Shown: in pieces, positions 26,510 through 36,151 of the stretch
Layout: each line of letters begins with the position of its first letter
Numbering within the stretch: the stretch's first letter is position 1
Notes under the pieces: model-generated
Seen by the model: the letters and a program-made list of their open reading frames with translations, nothing else
Databases searched by the model: none
Told to the model about the DNA's origin: nothing
Source: CBDCGJ01 sp965216645
GTDB taxonomy: Bacteria > Pseudomonadota > Alphaproteobacteria > GCA-2731375
Assembly: GCA_965216645.1 (NCBI GenBank)
Contig: CBDCGJ010000011.1
Location: 1-64,000, forward strand
Length of the DNA stretch: 64,000 bases
Reading direction: 5' to 3'
Made by a program: the position numbers and the translations under genes

Positions 26510-27664
26510 CGATACAAAATGCCTTTTTCGCCGCCTTGCTCGCGTATCATGCGGCCAACGGTCGCATCGAATGAATCGCCGTTTGATGCCGTCACTTTCT
26601 TCCGCTGATTAGCAATATATTCTCGACGTTGGACATTGAGACGGTCGAGGATCGTATTGATTTCCTTGCGTTCTTCCAGAAGCTTTTCGATATGCGCTTG
26701 CCGTTCCAGAGGGCTTTTCGATCGCAGGTCGGACGGCAGGTCTTGCTCCTTTATTTCGTCGAGTTTGACTTTGCCGGTCTCCAGGTCGTTGAGCAATTCG
26801 CCGTCGCCGGTTACGACTTCCGAGCGAATACCCCTTGGCCCGCAGATAGGCGGATTTGTCCGCTTGCACGGCGCTTGGCGCTTCCGTGGTCTCCTTGGAT
26901 TTCTGCCGCACGCGGTTGCGCCGGCTCTGATCGCCGTAGGGCACGATCGTGCGGTGCAGTCGACGCTGCAATTGCTGTATATCGCCGTCGAAGGGGGTTT
27001 TTATCACCCGCATATTGCCGCTTTGGGGGATGGCGGCGAATTGGCCGCCGGCAAGATTGGCGATTTGTTGCCAAATCGCTTTGGTGTCGGACGCGCCGCC
27101 GGCCAACACAGTATTGATAATCACATTATCCTTGCGGGCTTGCCGAGCGGTCACCGGATATTTCACGTCGTCCTGATAGGTCATTTTGGGCGGGGAGTCG
27201 CCGACCAGGAAGACCACCCGGTAGGTCTGCGGGTTCCGGTCCCAGGACATCCGCTTGAGCGCGTCATGCAGCGCTTGGTTCACGGACTCGGGTCTGTCGC
27301 CACCGCCTTGCGCTCGAAACTTGATCAGCTCGCTATATATGTCGTCGATATCGGCGGTTAGATCGAAACGTCGTGTGACATAGGCGTCGCCGCGATCCCG
27401 GTAGCCGATCAGGCCGATGCGCAGCTCCGGCACGATCTCCGCCTGTAGCATTTCGGTGGCGATCGACCAGATCTTCACTTTCGCACCTTCGATCAGGCCG
27501 CTCATGGAGCCGGTGGTGTCGATCAGAAAGACCGCATCTATCCGCGGTTTCGAGCATTGTTCGCACTGGACAGGGTTGTCCTCCGTCGCGGCCGGCTTCG
27601 CATTAGTTGTCGCGGACGTGATTACGATGGCTGCCAAGGCGATGATGAGGGCTAGCCCACGCAT
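26506..27664 (-). pseudogene. VWA-domain protein, interrupted by a +1 frameshift
   Basis: The reading frame starts at the ATG at 27664 (GGGAG upstream) with a signal peptide, then a von Willebrand A domain with MIDAS motif DTTGSMSG, and later DRPESVNQAL. The frame is intact to about 26835, then turns to low-quality basic sequence. The continuation lies in the next frame as residues ending IREQGGEKGILYR. Removing one G from the run at 26831-26834 joins the halves as AKGIRSEVVTGDGELLNDL, a sensible protein of about 385 residues. Either the gene is inactivated or the base is a sequencing error. The product would be an exported metal-binding protein of unknown role. Confidence 0.85.
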
Positions 27665-27802
27665 ATCGATTCTCCCACTTTCCATATCCGATCCGACCAA
27701 GTTCGAGGCAAAGTTGGGCTTGGAAAGGACCGAATTAGGGCGATTTCGGGGCTGGGTGCGCGAAACCTTTTCTTCCTACCTGACATCGCCTAGTTTGCCG
27801 CC

Positions 27803-29350
27803 ATGTCCGACCGTGTGTTGATCCTTGATTTCGGTTCCCAAGTCACCCAACTGATCGCCCGCCGCGTCCGAGAGGCTGGGGTCTATTGCGAAATCGTGCC
27901 TTATTTCAAGGGCGCGGAGGTGCTGGCGAGCTTTCACCCAAAAGCGATTATCTTGTCCGGCGGGCCGGCATCCGTCACCGAAACGGATACGCCCAGAGCG
28001 CCGGACGCGGTATTCGATTACGGCGTACCGGTACTCGGTATTTGCTACGGCGAGCAGACCATTTGCGCCCAACTAGGCGGCGAGGTCGTGCTGTCGGGCG
28101 AACGCGAATTCGGCCGGGCCGATCTGGACATCGTCGACGATTGCCGGCTATTCGACGGCGTCTGGCAATCGGGCGACCAGGTCCGGGTCTGGATGAGCCA
28201 TGGCGACAAGATTTCGCGTATTCCGGACGGTTTTCGCGTTGTCGCTACCAGCGGTAACGCGCCGTTTGCGGCGATCGCCGATGACGATAGACGGATTTAC
28301 GGCGTTCAGTTCCATCCCGAAGTCGTGCACACCCCGGATGGCGCTCGCTTATTGAGCAATTTCGTGCATAACGTGGCGGATTGCGCCGGCGATTGGACCA
28401 TGGCCGCGTTTCGCCAGCAGGCAATCCAGGCGGTGCGCGCGCAAGTCGGCGACGGTCGCGTAATCTGCGGCTTGTCCGGCGGTGTCGACAGTTCCGTGGT
28501 CGCCGTCTTGCTGCATGAGGCGATTGGCGATCAGCTGACATGCGTCTTTGTCGATCATGGCCTGTTACGCCAAAACGAGGGCGCAGAGGTCGTGGATCTG
28601 TTCCGCGATCATTACAACATTCCGCTGATTCACAAGGACGCCAGCGATCTCTTCCTCGGCAAATTGGCCGGGGTTAGCGACCCTGAGCGCAAGCGGAAGA
28701 TCATCGGCGCCACCTTCATCGACGTTTTTGAAGCGGAGGCAAAGGGCATAGGCGGCGCACGATTCCTGGCCCAAGGCACCCTTTATCCGGACGTGATCGA
28801 AAGCGTTTCGGCTTTGGGCGGACCCAGCGTCACGATCAAGTCGCACCACAATGTCGGCGGTTTGCCGGAACGGATGGATATGGAATTGGTCGAACCGGTC
28901 CGCGAGCTGTTCAAGGACGAGGTGAGAGCGCTCGGCCGCGAACTCGGTTTGCCCGAAACCCTTGTCGGCCGCCACCCCTTTCCGGGCCCTGGTTTGGCGA
29001 TCCGGGTACCCGGCGAGATCACGGCCGAGAAACTCGATCTTCTGCGTCAGGCCGATGCGATCTACATTGAGGAAATCCGCAAGGCCGGCCTCTATGACAA
29101 AATCTGGCAGGCCTTCGCCGTCTTGCTACCGGTTCGCACCGTCGGCGTCATGGGCGATGCGCGTACTTACGATTATGCCTGTGCGTTGCGCGCGGTGACG
29201 TCGACCGACGGCATGACCGCCGACTACTTCCCCTTCGAACATGACTTCCTCGGCCGCACCGCGACCCGGATCATCAACGAAGTCAACGGGATCAATCGCG
29301 TGACCTATGACATCACCTCCAAGCCACCCGGTACGATCGAGTGGGAATAG
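27803..29350 (+). CDS. guaA: GMP synthase (glutamine-hydrolysing)
   Basis: 515 residues. The class I glutamine amidotransferase domain has the nucleophile Cys81 in GICYGEQTI and the partner His/Glu in VQFHPEVVHT. The ATP pyrophosphatase domain has the P-loop GLSGGVDSSV, and the C-terminal dimerisation domain ends in DITSKPPGTIEWE, the standard GuaA terminus. It converts XMP to GMP. It is divergent from the frameshifted VWA gene. Confidence 0.97.
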   Translation: MSDRVLILDFGSQVTQLIARRVREAGVYCEIVPYFKGAEVLASFHPKAIILSGGPASVTETDTPRAPDAVFDYGVPVLGICYGEQTICAQLGGEVVLSGEREFGRADLDIVDDCRLFDGVWQSGDQVRVWMSHGDKISRIPDGFRVVATSGNAPFAAIADDDRRIYGVQFHPEVVHTPDGARLLSNFVHNVADCAGDWTMAAFRQQAIQAVRAQVGDGRVICGLSGGVDSSVVAVLLHEAIGDQLTCVFVDHGLLRQNEGAEVVDLFRDHYNIPLIHKDASDLFLGKLAGVSDPERKRKIIGATFIDVFEAEAKGIGGARFLAQGTLYPDVIESVSALGGPSVTIKSHHNVGGLPERMDMELVEPVRELFKDEVRALGRELGLPETLVGRHPFPGPGLAIRVPGEITAEKLDLLRQADAIYIEEIRKAGLYDKIWQAFAVLLPVRTVGVMGDARTYDYACALRAVTSTDGMTADYFPFEHDFLGRTATRIINEVNGINRVTYDITSKPPGTIEWE

Positions 29351-29444
29351 ACGCTGCCGGATCGGGCATTCATCCGCTTGTCATTTGCCGACCAAATGAA
29401 TATCGGACAGAATGTCCGAGCAATCGAACTTCGGGGGTTTGAGG

Positions 29445-29744
29445 ATGGACGGTATTCTGATTCAGTATGAACTGAACGGCGATGTACAGGCGTGGCGACA
29501 TGCGGTGGATGCGTTCATCGACAATGTACAAGCAGACGACAGGCTGCGTGGACGATTCTCATATCAGGTAAAGCAAGTTGGCGACGGCGCCGAGCGTATC
29601 CATATCGGCACCTGGGACAGTGCGGAGACGCTGGCTCATTTGCAGGCACAGGAGTTCTTCAAGATTTTTGCCGGGCAGGTCCAGGGATTCGCCGGAGATA
29701 GTCTGAAGACCACGCGCTTCAGTCATGTGACGGGCACCATTTGA
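29445..29744 (+). CDS. Small monooxygenase-like (ABM fold) protein
   Basis: 99 residues from the ATG at 29445 (GGGGG 7 bases upstream); an ATG at 29412 would add 11 residues. The pattern of an initial strand ILIQYELNGDVQAWR, a middle strand GAERIHIGTW and a helix LAHLQAQEFFKIFAGQVQ resembles small antibiotic-biosynthesis-monooxygenase or quinol-monooxygenase-like proteins. No catalytic residue can be named. It lies between guaA and rimO, with a 3-base gap to rimO. Confidence 0.6.
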   Translation: MDGILIQYELNGDVQAWRHAVDAFIDNVQADDRLRGRFSYQVKQVGDGAERIHIGTWDSAETLAHLQAQEFFKIFAGQVQGFAGDSLKTTRFSHVTGTI

Positions 29745-29747
29745 TCC

Positions 29748-31064
29748 GTGGCGTCATCCGCTCCAAAAGTCGGCATAGTCAGTCTGGGTTGCCCGAAAGC
29801 GCTGGTCGATTCCGAACGCATCGTGACGCGTCTGCGGGCGGAAGGTTATCAGATCGCTCCCGATTATGACGGGGCCGATCTGGTGTTGGTCAATACCTGC
29901 GGTTTTATCGATAGCGCCAAAGCGGAATCCCTCGCTGCGATCGGCGAGGCGCTGGAGGAGAATGGTCGCGTCATCGTCACCGGCTGTCTCGGCGTCGATG
30001 CCGCCGGTATTCAAGATCAGTTTCCGGATGTTCTCTCCGTCACCGGCCCGCATCAATATGAAGCGGTGATGGGCGCGGTGCATCGGGCCTTGCCGCCGGC
30101 TCACGACCCCTATCTCGATCTCGTGCCGCCGGAAGGCATCAAGCTGACGCCAAGACATTACGCATATTTGAAAATATCGGAAGGCTGCAACAATCGCTGT
30201 AGCTTCTGCATTATCCCGCAATTGCGCGGGGACTTGGTTAGCCGTCCTATCGATCAAGTGTTGCGCGAAGCCGAGCGATTGGTCGGTGCCGGCGTGAGGG
30301 AGCTGCTGATCATTTCGCAGGATACCAGCGCCTATGGCGTGGATTTGAAACACCGAAGCGCCGAATGGCGCGGTCAGTCGTTGCGGAGCCATATGACGGA
30401 CCTTTGCCGTGGGCTCGCCGCGTTCGGCGTGTGGGTCCGTTTGCACTATGTTTATCCTTATCCGCATGTCGATCAGGTGCTGCCGTTGATGGCGGACGGC
30501 GGCATTTTGCCGTATCTCGACATTCCGTTTCAGCATGCCAGTCCATCCGTCCTCAAGGCGATGCGGCGGCCGGCCAATCAGGAGAAGACGCTGGACCGTC
30601 TGCGTTCTTGGCGCGACGCGTGTCCGGACCTGGCGATCCGCTCCACCTTCGTGGTCGGCTTTCCGGGCGAGACCGACGCTGACTTCGAGCTGCTCTTGGC
30701 GTGGTTGGAAGAGGCGCAATTGGACCGGGTCGGCTGTTTCAAATACGAAGCGGTTGACGGCGCCCCCGCCAACGAACTGCCGCATGCCGTGCCGGAGGAG
30801 GTGAAGGAAGAGCGCTATCACCGATTAATGGCGGCGCAGCAACGGATCAGCACGCGCAAACTGACCAATCGAATAGGGCAAACGCTCGAAGTGCTGATCG
30901 ACGAAGTCGATGGGGAAGGGGCGATCGGCCGCAGTTACGCCGACGCGCCGGAGATCGACGGTTGCGTGTTTTTGAACGGAGACACCGAGTGTCGTCCGGG
31001 CGATCTCGTCCATGTTCAAATCGAGCATGCGGACGAATACGACCTTTGGGGCGTGCGGATTTAG
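29748..31064 (+). CDS. rimO: Ribosomal protein S12 methylthiotransferase RimO
   Basis: 438 residues from a GTG at 29748. The N-terminal domain has its first Cys in VSLGCPKALVDSE, then LVNTCGFI and VTGCLG for one 4Fe-4S cluster. The radical SAM cluster is in SEGCNNRCSFCIIPQLRG, and a C-terminal TRAM domain follows. VSLGCPKALVDSE and IIPQLRG separate RimO from MiaB. It adds a methylthio group to an Asp of ribosomal protein S12. Confidence 0.95.
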   Translation: MASSAPKVGIVSLGCPKALVDSERIVTRLRAEGYQIAPDYDGADLVLVNTCGFIDSAKAESLAAIGEALEENGRVIVTGCLGVDAAGIQDQFPDVLSVTGPHQYEAVMGAVHRALPPAHDPYLDLVPPEGIKLTPRHYAYLKISEGCNNRCSFCIIPQLRGDLVSRPIDQVLREAERLVGAGVRELLIISQDTSAYGVDLKHRSAEWRGQSLRSHMTDLCRGLAAFGVWVRLHYVYPYPHVDQVLPLMADGGILPYLDIPFQHASPSVLKAMRRPANQEKTLDRLRSWRDACPDLAIRSTFVVGFPGETDADFELLLAWLEEAQLDRVGCFKYEAVDGAPANELPHAVPEEVKEERYHRLMAAQQRISTRKLTNRIGQTLEVLIDEVDGEGAIGRSYADAPEIDGCVFLNGDTECRPGDLVHVQIEHADEYDLWGVRI

Positions 31065-31071
31065 CCGTCTG

Positions 31072-31689
31072 CTAGCGCCGCACTTTCTTGCGCAGGATAT
31101 CACGGGCCAGCTGAACCCGCTTGCGTGCTAGCGCTGGCGAGATTTGCAGTTCGGCGGCCATTTCCGAATAGTCCTGATGGTTGAAAACCCGGCGGGTCAG
31201 CGCGTCGGACAAAGGTCCGGGCATTTCCGTCATGGTCTGGACCACTTCGGCCTGATGTTCCATGGACTGTGCGGTGTCTTCCGGCGTGCGGCTATCGGCG
31301 CCGTCGATGCCGAGATGGCTACGCTGCTCAGGCCGTAAGCTGCATAGAGCCTGATGCCGGCGGCTTCGTTCCCGATGGATATCGTTGCAGCAATTGCCCA
31401 GGACGCGAAAGAACCAAGCGACGGGATTTTCGACTGCGGCACTATCTGGGCGGATTGCGCGGGCGGCATTGATCGCGGCCGTGCTCAACGCGTCTTCGGC
31501 TTCATCCATATTGCCGTTCATGCGCGCCAACGCGAAACGCAGCAAGACGCGATGATGTCCGACGAAGAAATGCCAGAAGGCATCGCGCCTCGGATTTGTT
31601 CCGGGCGGGTCTTCGGTCCCTCCCTGAGATTTTCTCGTTGCTGTGTCCGTATCCGCGTTTTCACGTGCCCTCGTCAAAGGCGTCATCAT
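31072..31689 (-). CDS. ECF-like sigma-70 family factor
   Basis: 205 residues from the ATG at 31689 (AAGG 5 bases upstream); a TTG at 31707 is possible. Region 2 is about 45-105 (FFVGHHRVLLRFALARM... NPVAWFFRVLGNCCND). Region 4 is near the C-terminus (RRVFNHQDYSEMAAELQISPALARKRVQLAR). It would direct RNA polymerase to a small regulon. It is transcribed away from the unknown cluster beginning at 31911, across a 221-base A/T-rich region, so it may control those genes. No anti-sigma gene is visible next to it. Confidence 0.82.
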   Translation of the reverse strand: MMTPLTRARENADTDTATRKSQGGTEDPPGTNPRRDAFWHFFVGHHRVLLRFALARMNGNMDEAEDALSTAAINAARAIRPDSAAVENPVAWFFRVLGNCCNDIHRERSRRHQALCSLRPEQRSHLGIDGADSRTPEDTAQSMEHQAEVVQTMTEMPGPLSDALTRRVFNHQDYSEMAAELQISPALARKRVQLARDILRKKVRR

Positions 31690-31910
31690 CACAACCTTGC
31701 CCCCCAAGTTGTTCGCGTTCTTGCTTGCGAGATTTGCGTCGCTGGCTGTTCATCCAGCTTTCTAGAGACGTCTGTGACTTTAGGTTGTGAATAATAATCT
31801 AATATACGATTTGGAGGTGCCCATCATTCACATTTCGTCCTGCATGGCGTCGTCGTAACAGGCGGGCGATGCGCTCCCTAATCCAACGGTTGACCAATGA
31901 GGGAAGACAA
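31690..31910. promoter_or_regulatory. Divergent intergenic region, sigma factor / unknown cluster
   Basis: 221 bases between divergent genes. The stretch near 31785-31815 is distinctly A/T-rich (TTGTGAATAATAATC followed by TAATATACG). It probably holds both promoters, but I cannot define a confident -35/-10 pair. A clear GAGGGA ribosome site precedes the ATG at 31911. Confidence 0.4.
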
Positions 31911-32534
31911 ATGAGCAAGATTATTATTGAGAACCAATCTCAGGACACACCGCCGATCGGTGTTTTTAAGCGCACTTACAATATGCCGCATTTTCTGGTG
32001 CCCTGGAGGATCTATCGGCCCACGAGAAAGGGCCAATGCCCCGTCGATATTCCCACGGACTTCCAAGTCTATGTGCGGCATGGCGACGAGCAGGATCCGA
32101 ACGGAGGCTGCCGATCGAACATCGAGAAACTGACCGAATTGCAGGCCAATCTGGTGCTGAACTTGGATTCGACGTCGGACAGTCCGGGCGGCGAGCCCCA
32201 TTTGTCATTCAGTTCTCAAGCGCCGTTGCCCAACCAAATCAATATCGCGAACATGACGGGGACTGGCGTATGGGCGCATGTACAAGGCAAGGGCAGTGAC
32301 GGCAAGTATACGGATATCCTCCCGACACAGGTTCTCACAGGCTATTCGACGATCATGTACGACGTGCGCGCGACTTACTATCTCGCGGTCGTCAATACAT
32401 GGGTATCCGAGGGCGATCGTATTCGGGAGCAGGAGCTGACAACCAAACCGTTCCCGGTTTTGGCCGGTCAAACCGCCATAGTGCAAGGCTCGGAATGGAC
32501 GTCTTATGACATTCAAACGGCCGACGGGAATTGA
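31911..32534 (+). CDS. Hypothetical protein, beta-rich
   Basis: 207 residues from the ATG at 31911. No signal peptide or membrane segment is seen. The sequence is rich in Thr, Gln and aromatic residues with alternating patterns (YSTIMYDVRATYYLAVVNTW) that suggest a beta-sandwich. I do not recognise the family. It is the first gene after the divergent sigma factor and shares its strand with the next unknown gene. Both point towards a convergent tail-collar operon. Confidence 0.65.
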   Translation: MSKIIIENQSQDTPPIGVFKRTYNMPHFLVPWRIYRPTRKGQCPVDIPTDFQVYVRHGDEQDPNGGCRSNIEKLTELQANLVLNLDSTSDSPGGEPHLSFSSQAPLPNQINIANMTGTGVWAHVQGKGSDGKYTDILPTQVLTGYSTIMYDVRATYYLAVVNTWVSEGDRIREQELTTKPFPVLAGQTAIVQGSEWTSYDIQTADGN

Positions 32535-32603
32535 ATTTGAGCCGGTTACGAGCATATCCGCCGGTGTTCAGCGAGCACGAAATCCGAACAAACCGACGCG
32601 ACT

Positions 32604-33245
32604 GTGGAGGGGCGTAAATTGGCAGGCGGTGAGATTGCATTGTTCACGATTAGCAATGACGCGCGAGATGTGCCGGAAGGCCGCGGCGACGACGTCATGT
32701 ATATCGCAATCCGCCGCCGTCCGCTCGCGGACCCTGTCGAGGAATTCGGACTGTGGGGTGTATTGGCGATCGCGATCGGGGCAACCCTGCCAGTGACGGA
32801 GGACAATCGCTGTCCAGGCGACATCGGATCGCAAGGCGCATCGGTCGTCCGATTATACGACGGAGAGACGCAGGTGGGAGATACGGTCGCACAATCGGGC
32901 CGATTTGCGCGGCGACGGTCGGCCGTGCTTCTCACTGACGGCAACACCGGCCGCACAGAGGCGTCGGTGAATGTGGACAAAAGTCTATTCCAAGACAGTA
33001 CCCAGTTTGTCCCGGCTTTAGCTGAGGCATCGTTTCACGCGAGCCCTTCGCCGCCATCACCCCCGCCTCCGCCGACACACAACAGATGGTACGCGGCGAT
33101 CGTCAAGCCGGGTCACTACGACCAACAAAATTGTCGCTATCGAACGTCTGAAATTTACGGCGACTGGCAGGAAATTAAGCTGAACCAACATTGGACGATC
33201 CGCGGATGCATTTGGTCATCCTATGTGTGGCAACTGGTCGGCTGA
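32604..33245 (+). CDS. Hypothetical protein with proline-rich linker
   Basis: 213 residues from a GTG at 32604. No good ribosome site is seen, and the frame is open upstream to 32541, so the start is uncertain. About 140 residues are followed by a Pro/Ser linker (ASPSPPSPPPPPTH) and a C-terminal module rich in Trp and Tyr (NRWYAAIVKPGHYDQQNCRY ... CIWSSYVWQLVG). It could be a two-domain binding protein. The family is not recognised. It overlaps the convergent tail-collar gene end by 30 bases. Confidence 0.5.
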   Translation: MEGRKLAGGEIALFTISNDARDVPEGRGDDVMYIAIRRRPLADPVEEFGLWGVLAIAIGATLPVTEDNRCPGDIGSQGASVVRLYDGETQVGDTVAQSGRFARRRSAVLLTDGNTGRTEASVNVDKSLFQDSTQFVPALAEASFHASPSPPSPPPPPTHNRWYAAIVKPGHYDQQNCRYRTSEIYGDWQEIKLNQHWTIRGCIWSSYVWQLVG

Positions 33246-33911
33246 CCCGCCGCAACATCGAAATTCGTCCGGTCCGATCGAAACGATGCGGTGCTGGGTA
33301 TTGGTATAGCGAATCAAGACAGGCGAATAGAGATTGATCGGCCTGGTCTCCTTGGCCGAGAGCTTGGACTCTTGCGGGGGCGTCTCCTCGGTCGAGCCGG
33401 CCGGTGTGTAGCTTTGGTACGTGAGATACTCGCTGGCTTCGATCATGGCGGCGGTCGCGCCTCCTTCGACCGTGACCTCCGTCGCCAGTTTCGGCCGCAT
33501 GTAAATGTGCGAATGGTCCTGCACCATCATTTCCTGCCAACTGCCGGCCTCGTCTCCGACCTTCTCACCGGCCGCGTTCGACCGAGTGGAAACATCAGGG
33601 TCGCCGTGGTCTTTGCTGTTCCGACCCAAGTTTTGCGCACGGATGAATTGGCCGCGAAAATCCGGCAAACAAAAGAAGCCTTCCCGCACGGTCCCCGCGG
33701 CATATCGTCGGCCGAGGACGCGGAAGAGTTCCGGAAACTTTGCGAGTTTGATCGGGCTGCCATCGCAAATCAGCCAGCCGTTCAAGGCCAAGGTCTGGGC
33801 AAACTGAAAGTTGCCGATTTTGTCCTTCATGTCGATCACCATGGCGGAATAAAGCAACAGGCCGCCGACCGGCGCGGCGGGCGGACAGTGGTTTAGCTGC
33901 GGCAAGGTCAC
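33216..33911 (-). CDS. Phage tail-collar domain protein
   Basis: 231 residues from a GTG at 33911 that overlaps the upstream TGA (GTGA), so it is translationally coupled; the frame upstream of that is a shadow. The collar-fibre signature is NGWLICDGSPI, then FPELFRVLGRRYAAG and FCLPDFRGQFIRAQN, with a DHSHIYM segment. Such domains occur in phage short tail fibres and in bacterial microcystin-dependent-like proteins. No other phage structural gene is present, so it is probably a domesticated or exported adhesin-like protein. It is last in a four-gene operon. Confidence 0.8.
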   Translation of the reverse strand: MTLPQLNHCPPAAPVGGLLLYSAMVIDMKDKIGNFQFAQTLALNGWLICDGSPIKLAKFPELFRVLGRRYAAGTVREGFFCLPDFRGQFIRAQNLGRNSKDHGDPDVSTRSNAAGEKVGDEAGSWQEMMVQDHSHIYMRPKLATEVTVEGGATAAMIEASEYLTYQSYTPAGSTEETPPQESKLSAKETRPINLYSPVLIRYTNTQHRIVSIGPDEFRCCGGSADQLPHIG

Positions 33912-36151
33912 GGTGTGGCGACCAACGGCGGTAGCTGGTCGTCCCGATCCAACAAGGTCGACAGACCGGTCGGGACGATTTCCGTCCATTCTTCCAACGG
34001 ATGCGATGTGCCGCCGACGCCGGTCGCGGACAGTTTCAAGGCGTTTGCCAATGGAAGGTCGCTTTCCGCCACGGGCGCCGAAAGATTGCCGTCGACCCAA
34101 ATACGGCCACCGAGCGCCAGGCTCAGCAGAATAAGATTCTCGTAACCGGGGGCGACCGGCAGGATTAGGCGGGCGGATCCGGCGGTTAGAAAATCGGCGA
34201 AGGCGGGACTGGCGGCGAATACTTCCCGCAACAGCGCCGTGTTGGGCCCGCCTTCAGCCGGCGACGGCCAAAGCGAGGGGTAGTTTGCCCAAACCATCTT
34301 GCTCCAGAGCAGCGCTTGCTCATAGAACGCCACTAATTGCTGTTCTTGAAGTTGTTGCGCACGGATTTGCTGATCCGTCAGATTGTCAAAATCGGGTGCC
34401 GGCCCCAGGAGCCGGCGTAGTACGGCGGCTTTCAACACCTGCAACTGGGTGTCGCGGCCGTCGTCTTGACCCAGCAGGGGCTGGGCCTCGAGCGTCGACT
34501 TGATGGCGTCGCCATAGCGCCGGTCCTGGGTCTCGTAGCCGGCAATGACCCGATCATAAGCGTCGATTTGCCAGCCTGAGAATAGCGCCGCTTGCCGTTC
34601 GCAAACGACCGTCAGATTGATCGATGTTGCCCCCGTCTGTGTGTTTGCCGGCTGGAATTGGAAGAAACAATCCAGCGGACCGGGCGACGCATCGAGCTTA
34701 ATCTCAGCGCCCGGGCTTGGTGCGTCGACCTGATTTTGTCCAATATATCCCTCGACGGTCAGGTCCTTGGGCGCAAAGGAGACATAGGCGCTGGCGGCTT
34801 TATAGCCATCCGGAATGTCGAGAATTTGATTGCCAGTATCCAAGCGGCCGTCGAATGCCGCCGTCAAACGGATGGTCGCTGCCGGCGGCGACGGCATCTC
34901 CGAAATGTCATATAAGGCCTGTAGGTCGGCGATGTTCTTTTCATCGATTTTTGTCGGGCTGTCGATCGGCGGATTGAGCAAGCCGGGGGCGACGACGGAT
35001 TTCGCGCTCAATCCGGCATTTGTCATCATTTCGATCAACAATGAACGGGCGGGCGAGGCCAGGTCCATCTGCAGCAACAGATAATCGCCGTCGGCGCAAA
35101 GCGCGGCCTGATAAACTTTATCGACCCAGCGATAGATGCCGACGAGATGATCCGATCCCGCCAAGTTGTCGATGACTTGGCTTTCGTCTGTCTCTTCCCG
35201 TGTCCGCTCGCGGTTTCGGCTTATGTGCCGTCGTTGATTGCGCAATCGTTCGCGGCTCCGTTTGGTCAGGTCGCGGACGAAGCGGGCGACCTGTTTGACC
35301 TCGTTGTGGTCCGCCTTAGGTTTGTTGCTATCGCTCTTTTCGCCGCTGCCGCTTGAATTGTTATTGCCGTTGGATTTGTCGTAGGGCGTGAAGACGATGG
35401 TTGAGGATAGACCGCTTTTGTCGAAAGTTTCCGCCTTGGTGTAGCCGGGCTTGGTCCAGGTTCGATGGGTGCTGCCGTCACTCTCGGTTTCCGACAGCGA
35501 CGTTAGCGTGGCATCGCGGAGATCGGTTTCATCGTCCGTATCGACGCGTTGATCCATGATCCGTTTATGGGCGCGGCTGCCGGTCGCCCCCTTCATCACG
35601 TTGTCGATGGATGCAATTTCGCCAAGACGGTAGGCAAGCGGCCGCAACTGCAATCGGTTGAGACGGCCGATCGCGACCGGTATCAGGGGGGGGTCGCCAG
35701 GGGATGCCGATGGAAACAGCGCGTTCGGCAATATTGGCGTCGCAGCCAAGGCGGCTTCGATCACCTTGGCTTGACCCTCTTCCGGCAAGTCATCGTCGCG
35801 ATTGGCGGTCAGCCGATCGATCAAGCTCATCTGCCGTAGAGTCAAGACAAGCTCCAGCGGTAACAGATTGCCGATGTTCGGTCGATCGATGAGAAGCGCG
35901 AAGAGATTGCACCAAAGCTGTGTCCACACATCGTCGAATTTGAATGTCTTGTTCGATTTGAATTTGGCGAGATCCGAGTCGAGGGCCTTCACGAGCAAGT
36001 GTGTCAGATCGGTATAGACGTCCTGGTCTTCTAGCAGGGCCGTGCGAAGCGCGGCCATCAGTTCGGCTAATTCTTCCGCGACCTGTTTGGTCGGCGGCGG
36101 TTTCTTGCCACCTTTATGCGCCGTCAGAATTCCGCGCGATCGCCCAGGCAT
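33908..36151 (-). CDS. Large hypothetical protein of the tail-collar operon
   Basis: 747 residues from the ATG at 36151; the frame is open to 36274 but that part overlaps the preceding gene. A helical N-terminal half (to about 190) has the segment YRLGEIASIDNVMKGA. It is followed by an acidic, Ser/Thr/Asn-rich middle (to about 310), a basic Arg-rich stretch, and a C-terminal region with an aromatic helix EQALLWSKMVWANYPSLW and FADFLTAGSARLILPVAPGY. From memory these two motifs recur in uncharacterised large bacterial proteins; I could not confirm it. No catalytic motif, signal peptide or membrane helix is evident. Confidence 0.7.
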   Translation of the reverse strand: MPGRSRGILTAHKGGKKPPPTKQVAEELAELMAALRTALLEDQDVYTDLTHLLVKALDSDLAKFKSNKTFKFDDVWTQLWCNLFALLIDRPNIGNLLPLELVLTLRQMSLIDRLTANRDDDLPEEGQAKVIEAALAATPILPNALFPSASPGDPPLIPVAIGRLNRLQLRPLAYRLGEIASIDNVMKGATGSRAHKRIMDQRVDTDDETDLRDATLTSLSETESDGSTHRTWTKPGYTKAETFDKSGLSSTIVFTPYDKSNGNNNSSGSGEKSDSNKPKADHNEVKQVARFVRDLTKRSRERLRNQRRHISRNRERTREETDESQVIDNLAGSDHLVGIYRWVDKVYQAALCADGDYLLLQMDLASPARSLLIEMMTNAGLSAKSVVAPGLLNPPIDSPTKIDEKNIADLQALYDISEMPSPPAATIRLTAAFDGRLDTGNQILDIPDGYKAASAYVSFAPKDLTVEGYIGQNQVDAPSPGAEIKLDASPGPLDCFFQFQPANTQTGATSINLTVVCERQAALFSGWQIDAYDRVIAGYETQDRRYGDAIKSTLEAQPLLGQDDGRDTQLQVLKAAVLRRLLGPAPDFDNLTDQQIRAQQLQEQQLVAFYEQALLWSKMVWANYPSLWPSPAEGGPNTALLREVFAASPAFADFLTAGSARLILPVAPGYENLILLSLALGGRIWVDGNLSAPVAESDLPLANALKLSATGVGGTSHPLEEWTEIVPTGLSTLLDRDDQLPPLVATP

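Noticed and set aside
32546..32980. A 144-residue minus-strand frame in the unknown cluster
   Set aside because: Its composition (Arg, Ser, Pro) is that of a shadow; the plus-strand frame has better protein character, though that gene is itself uncertain.
33216..33911. Prophage or tailocin remnant based on the tail-collar protein
   Set aside because: No capsid, sheath, tube, baseplate, terminase or lysis genes lie within the window on either side.
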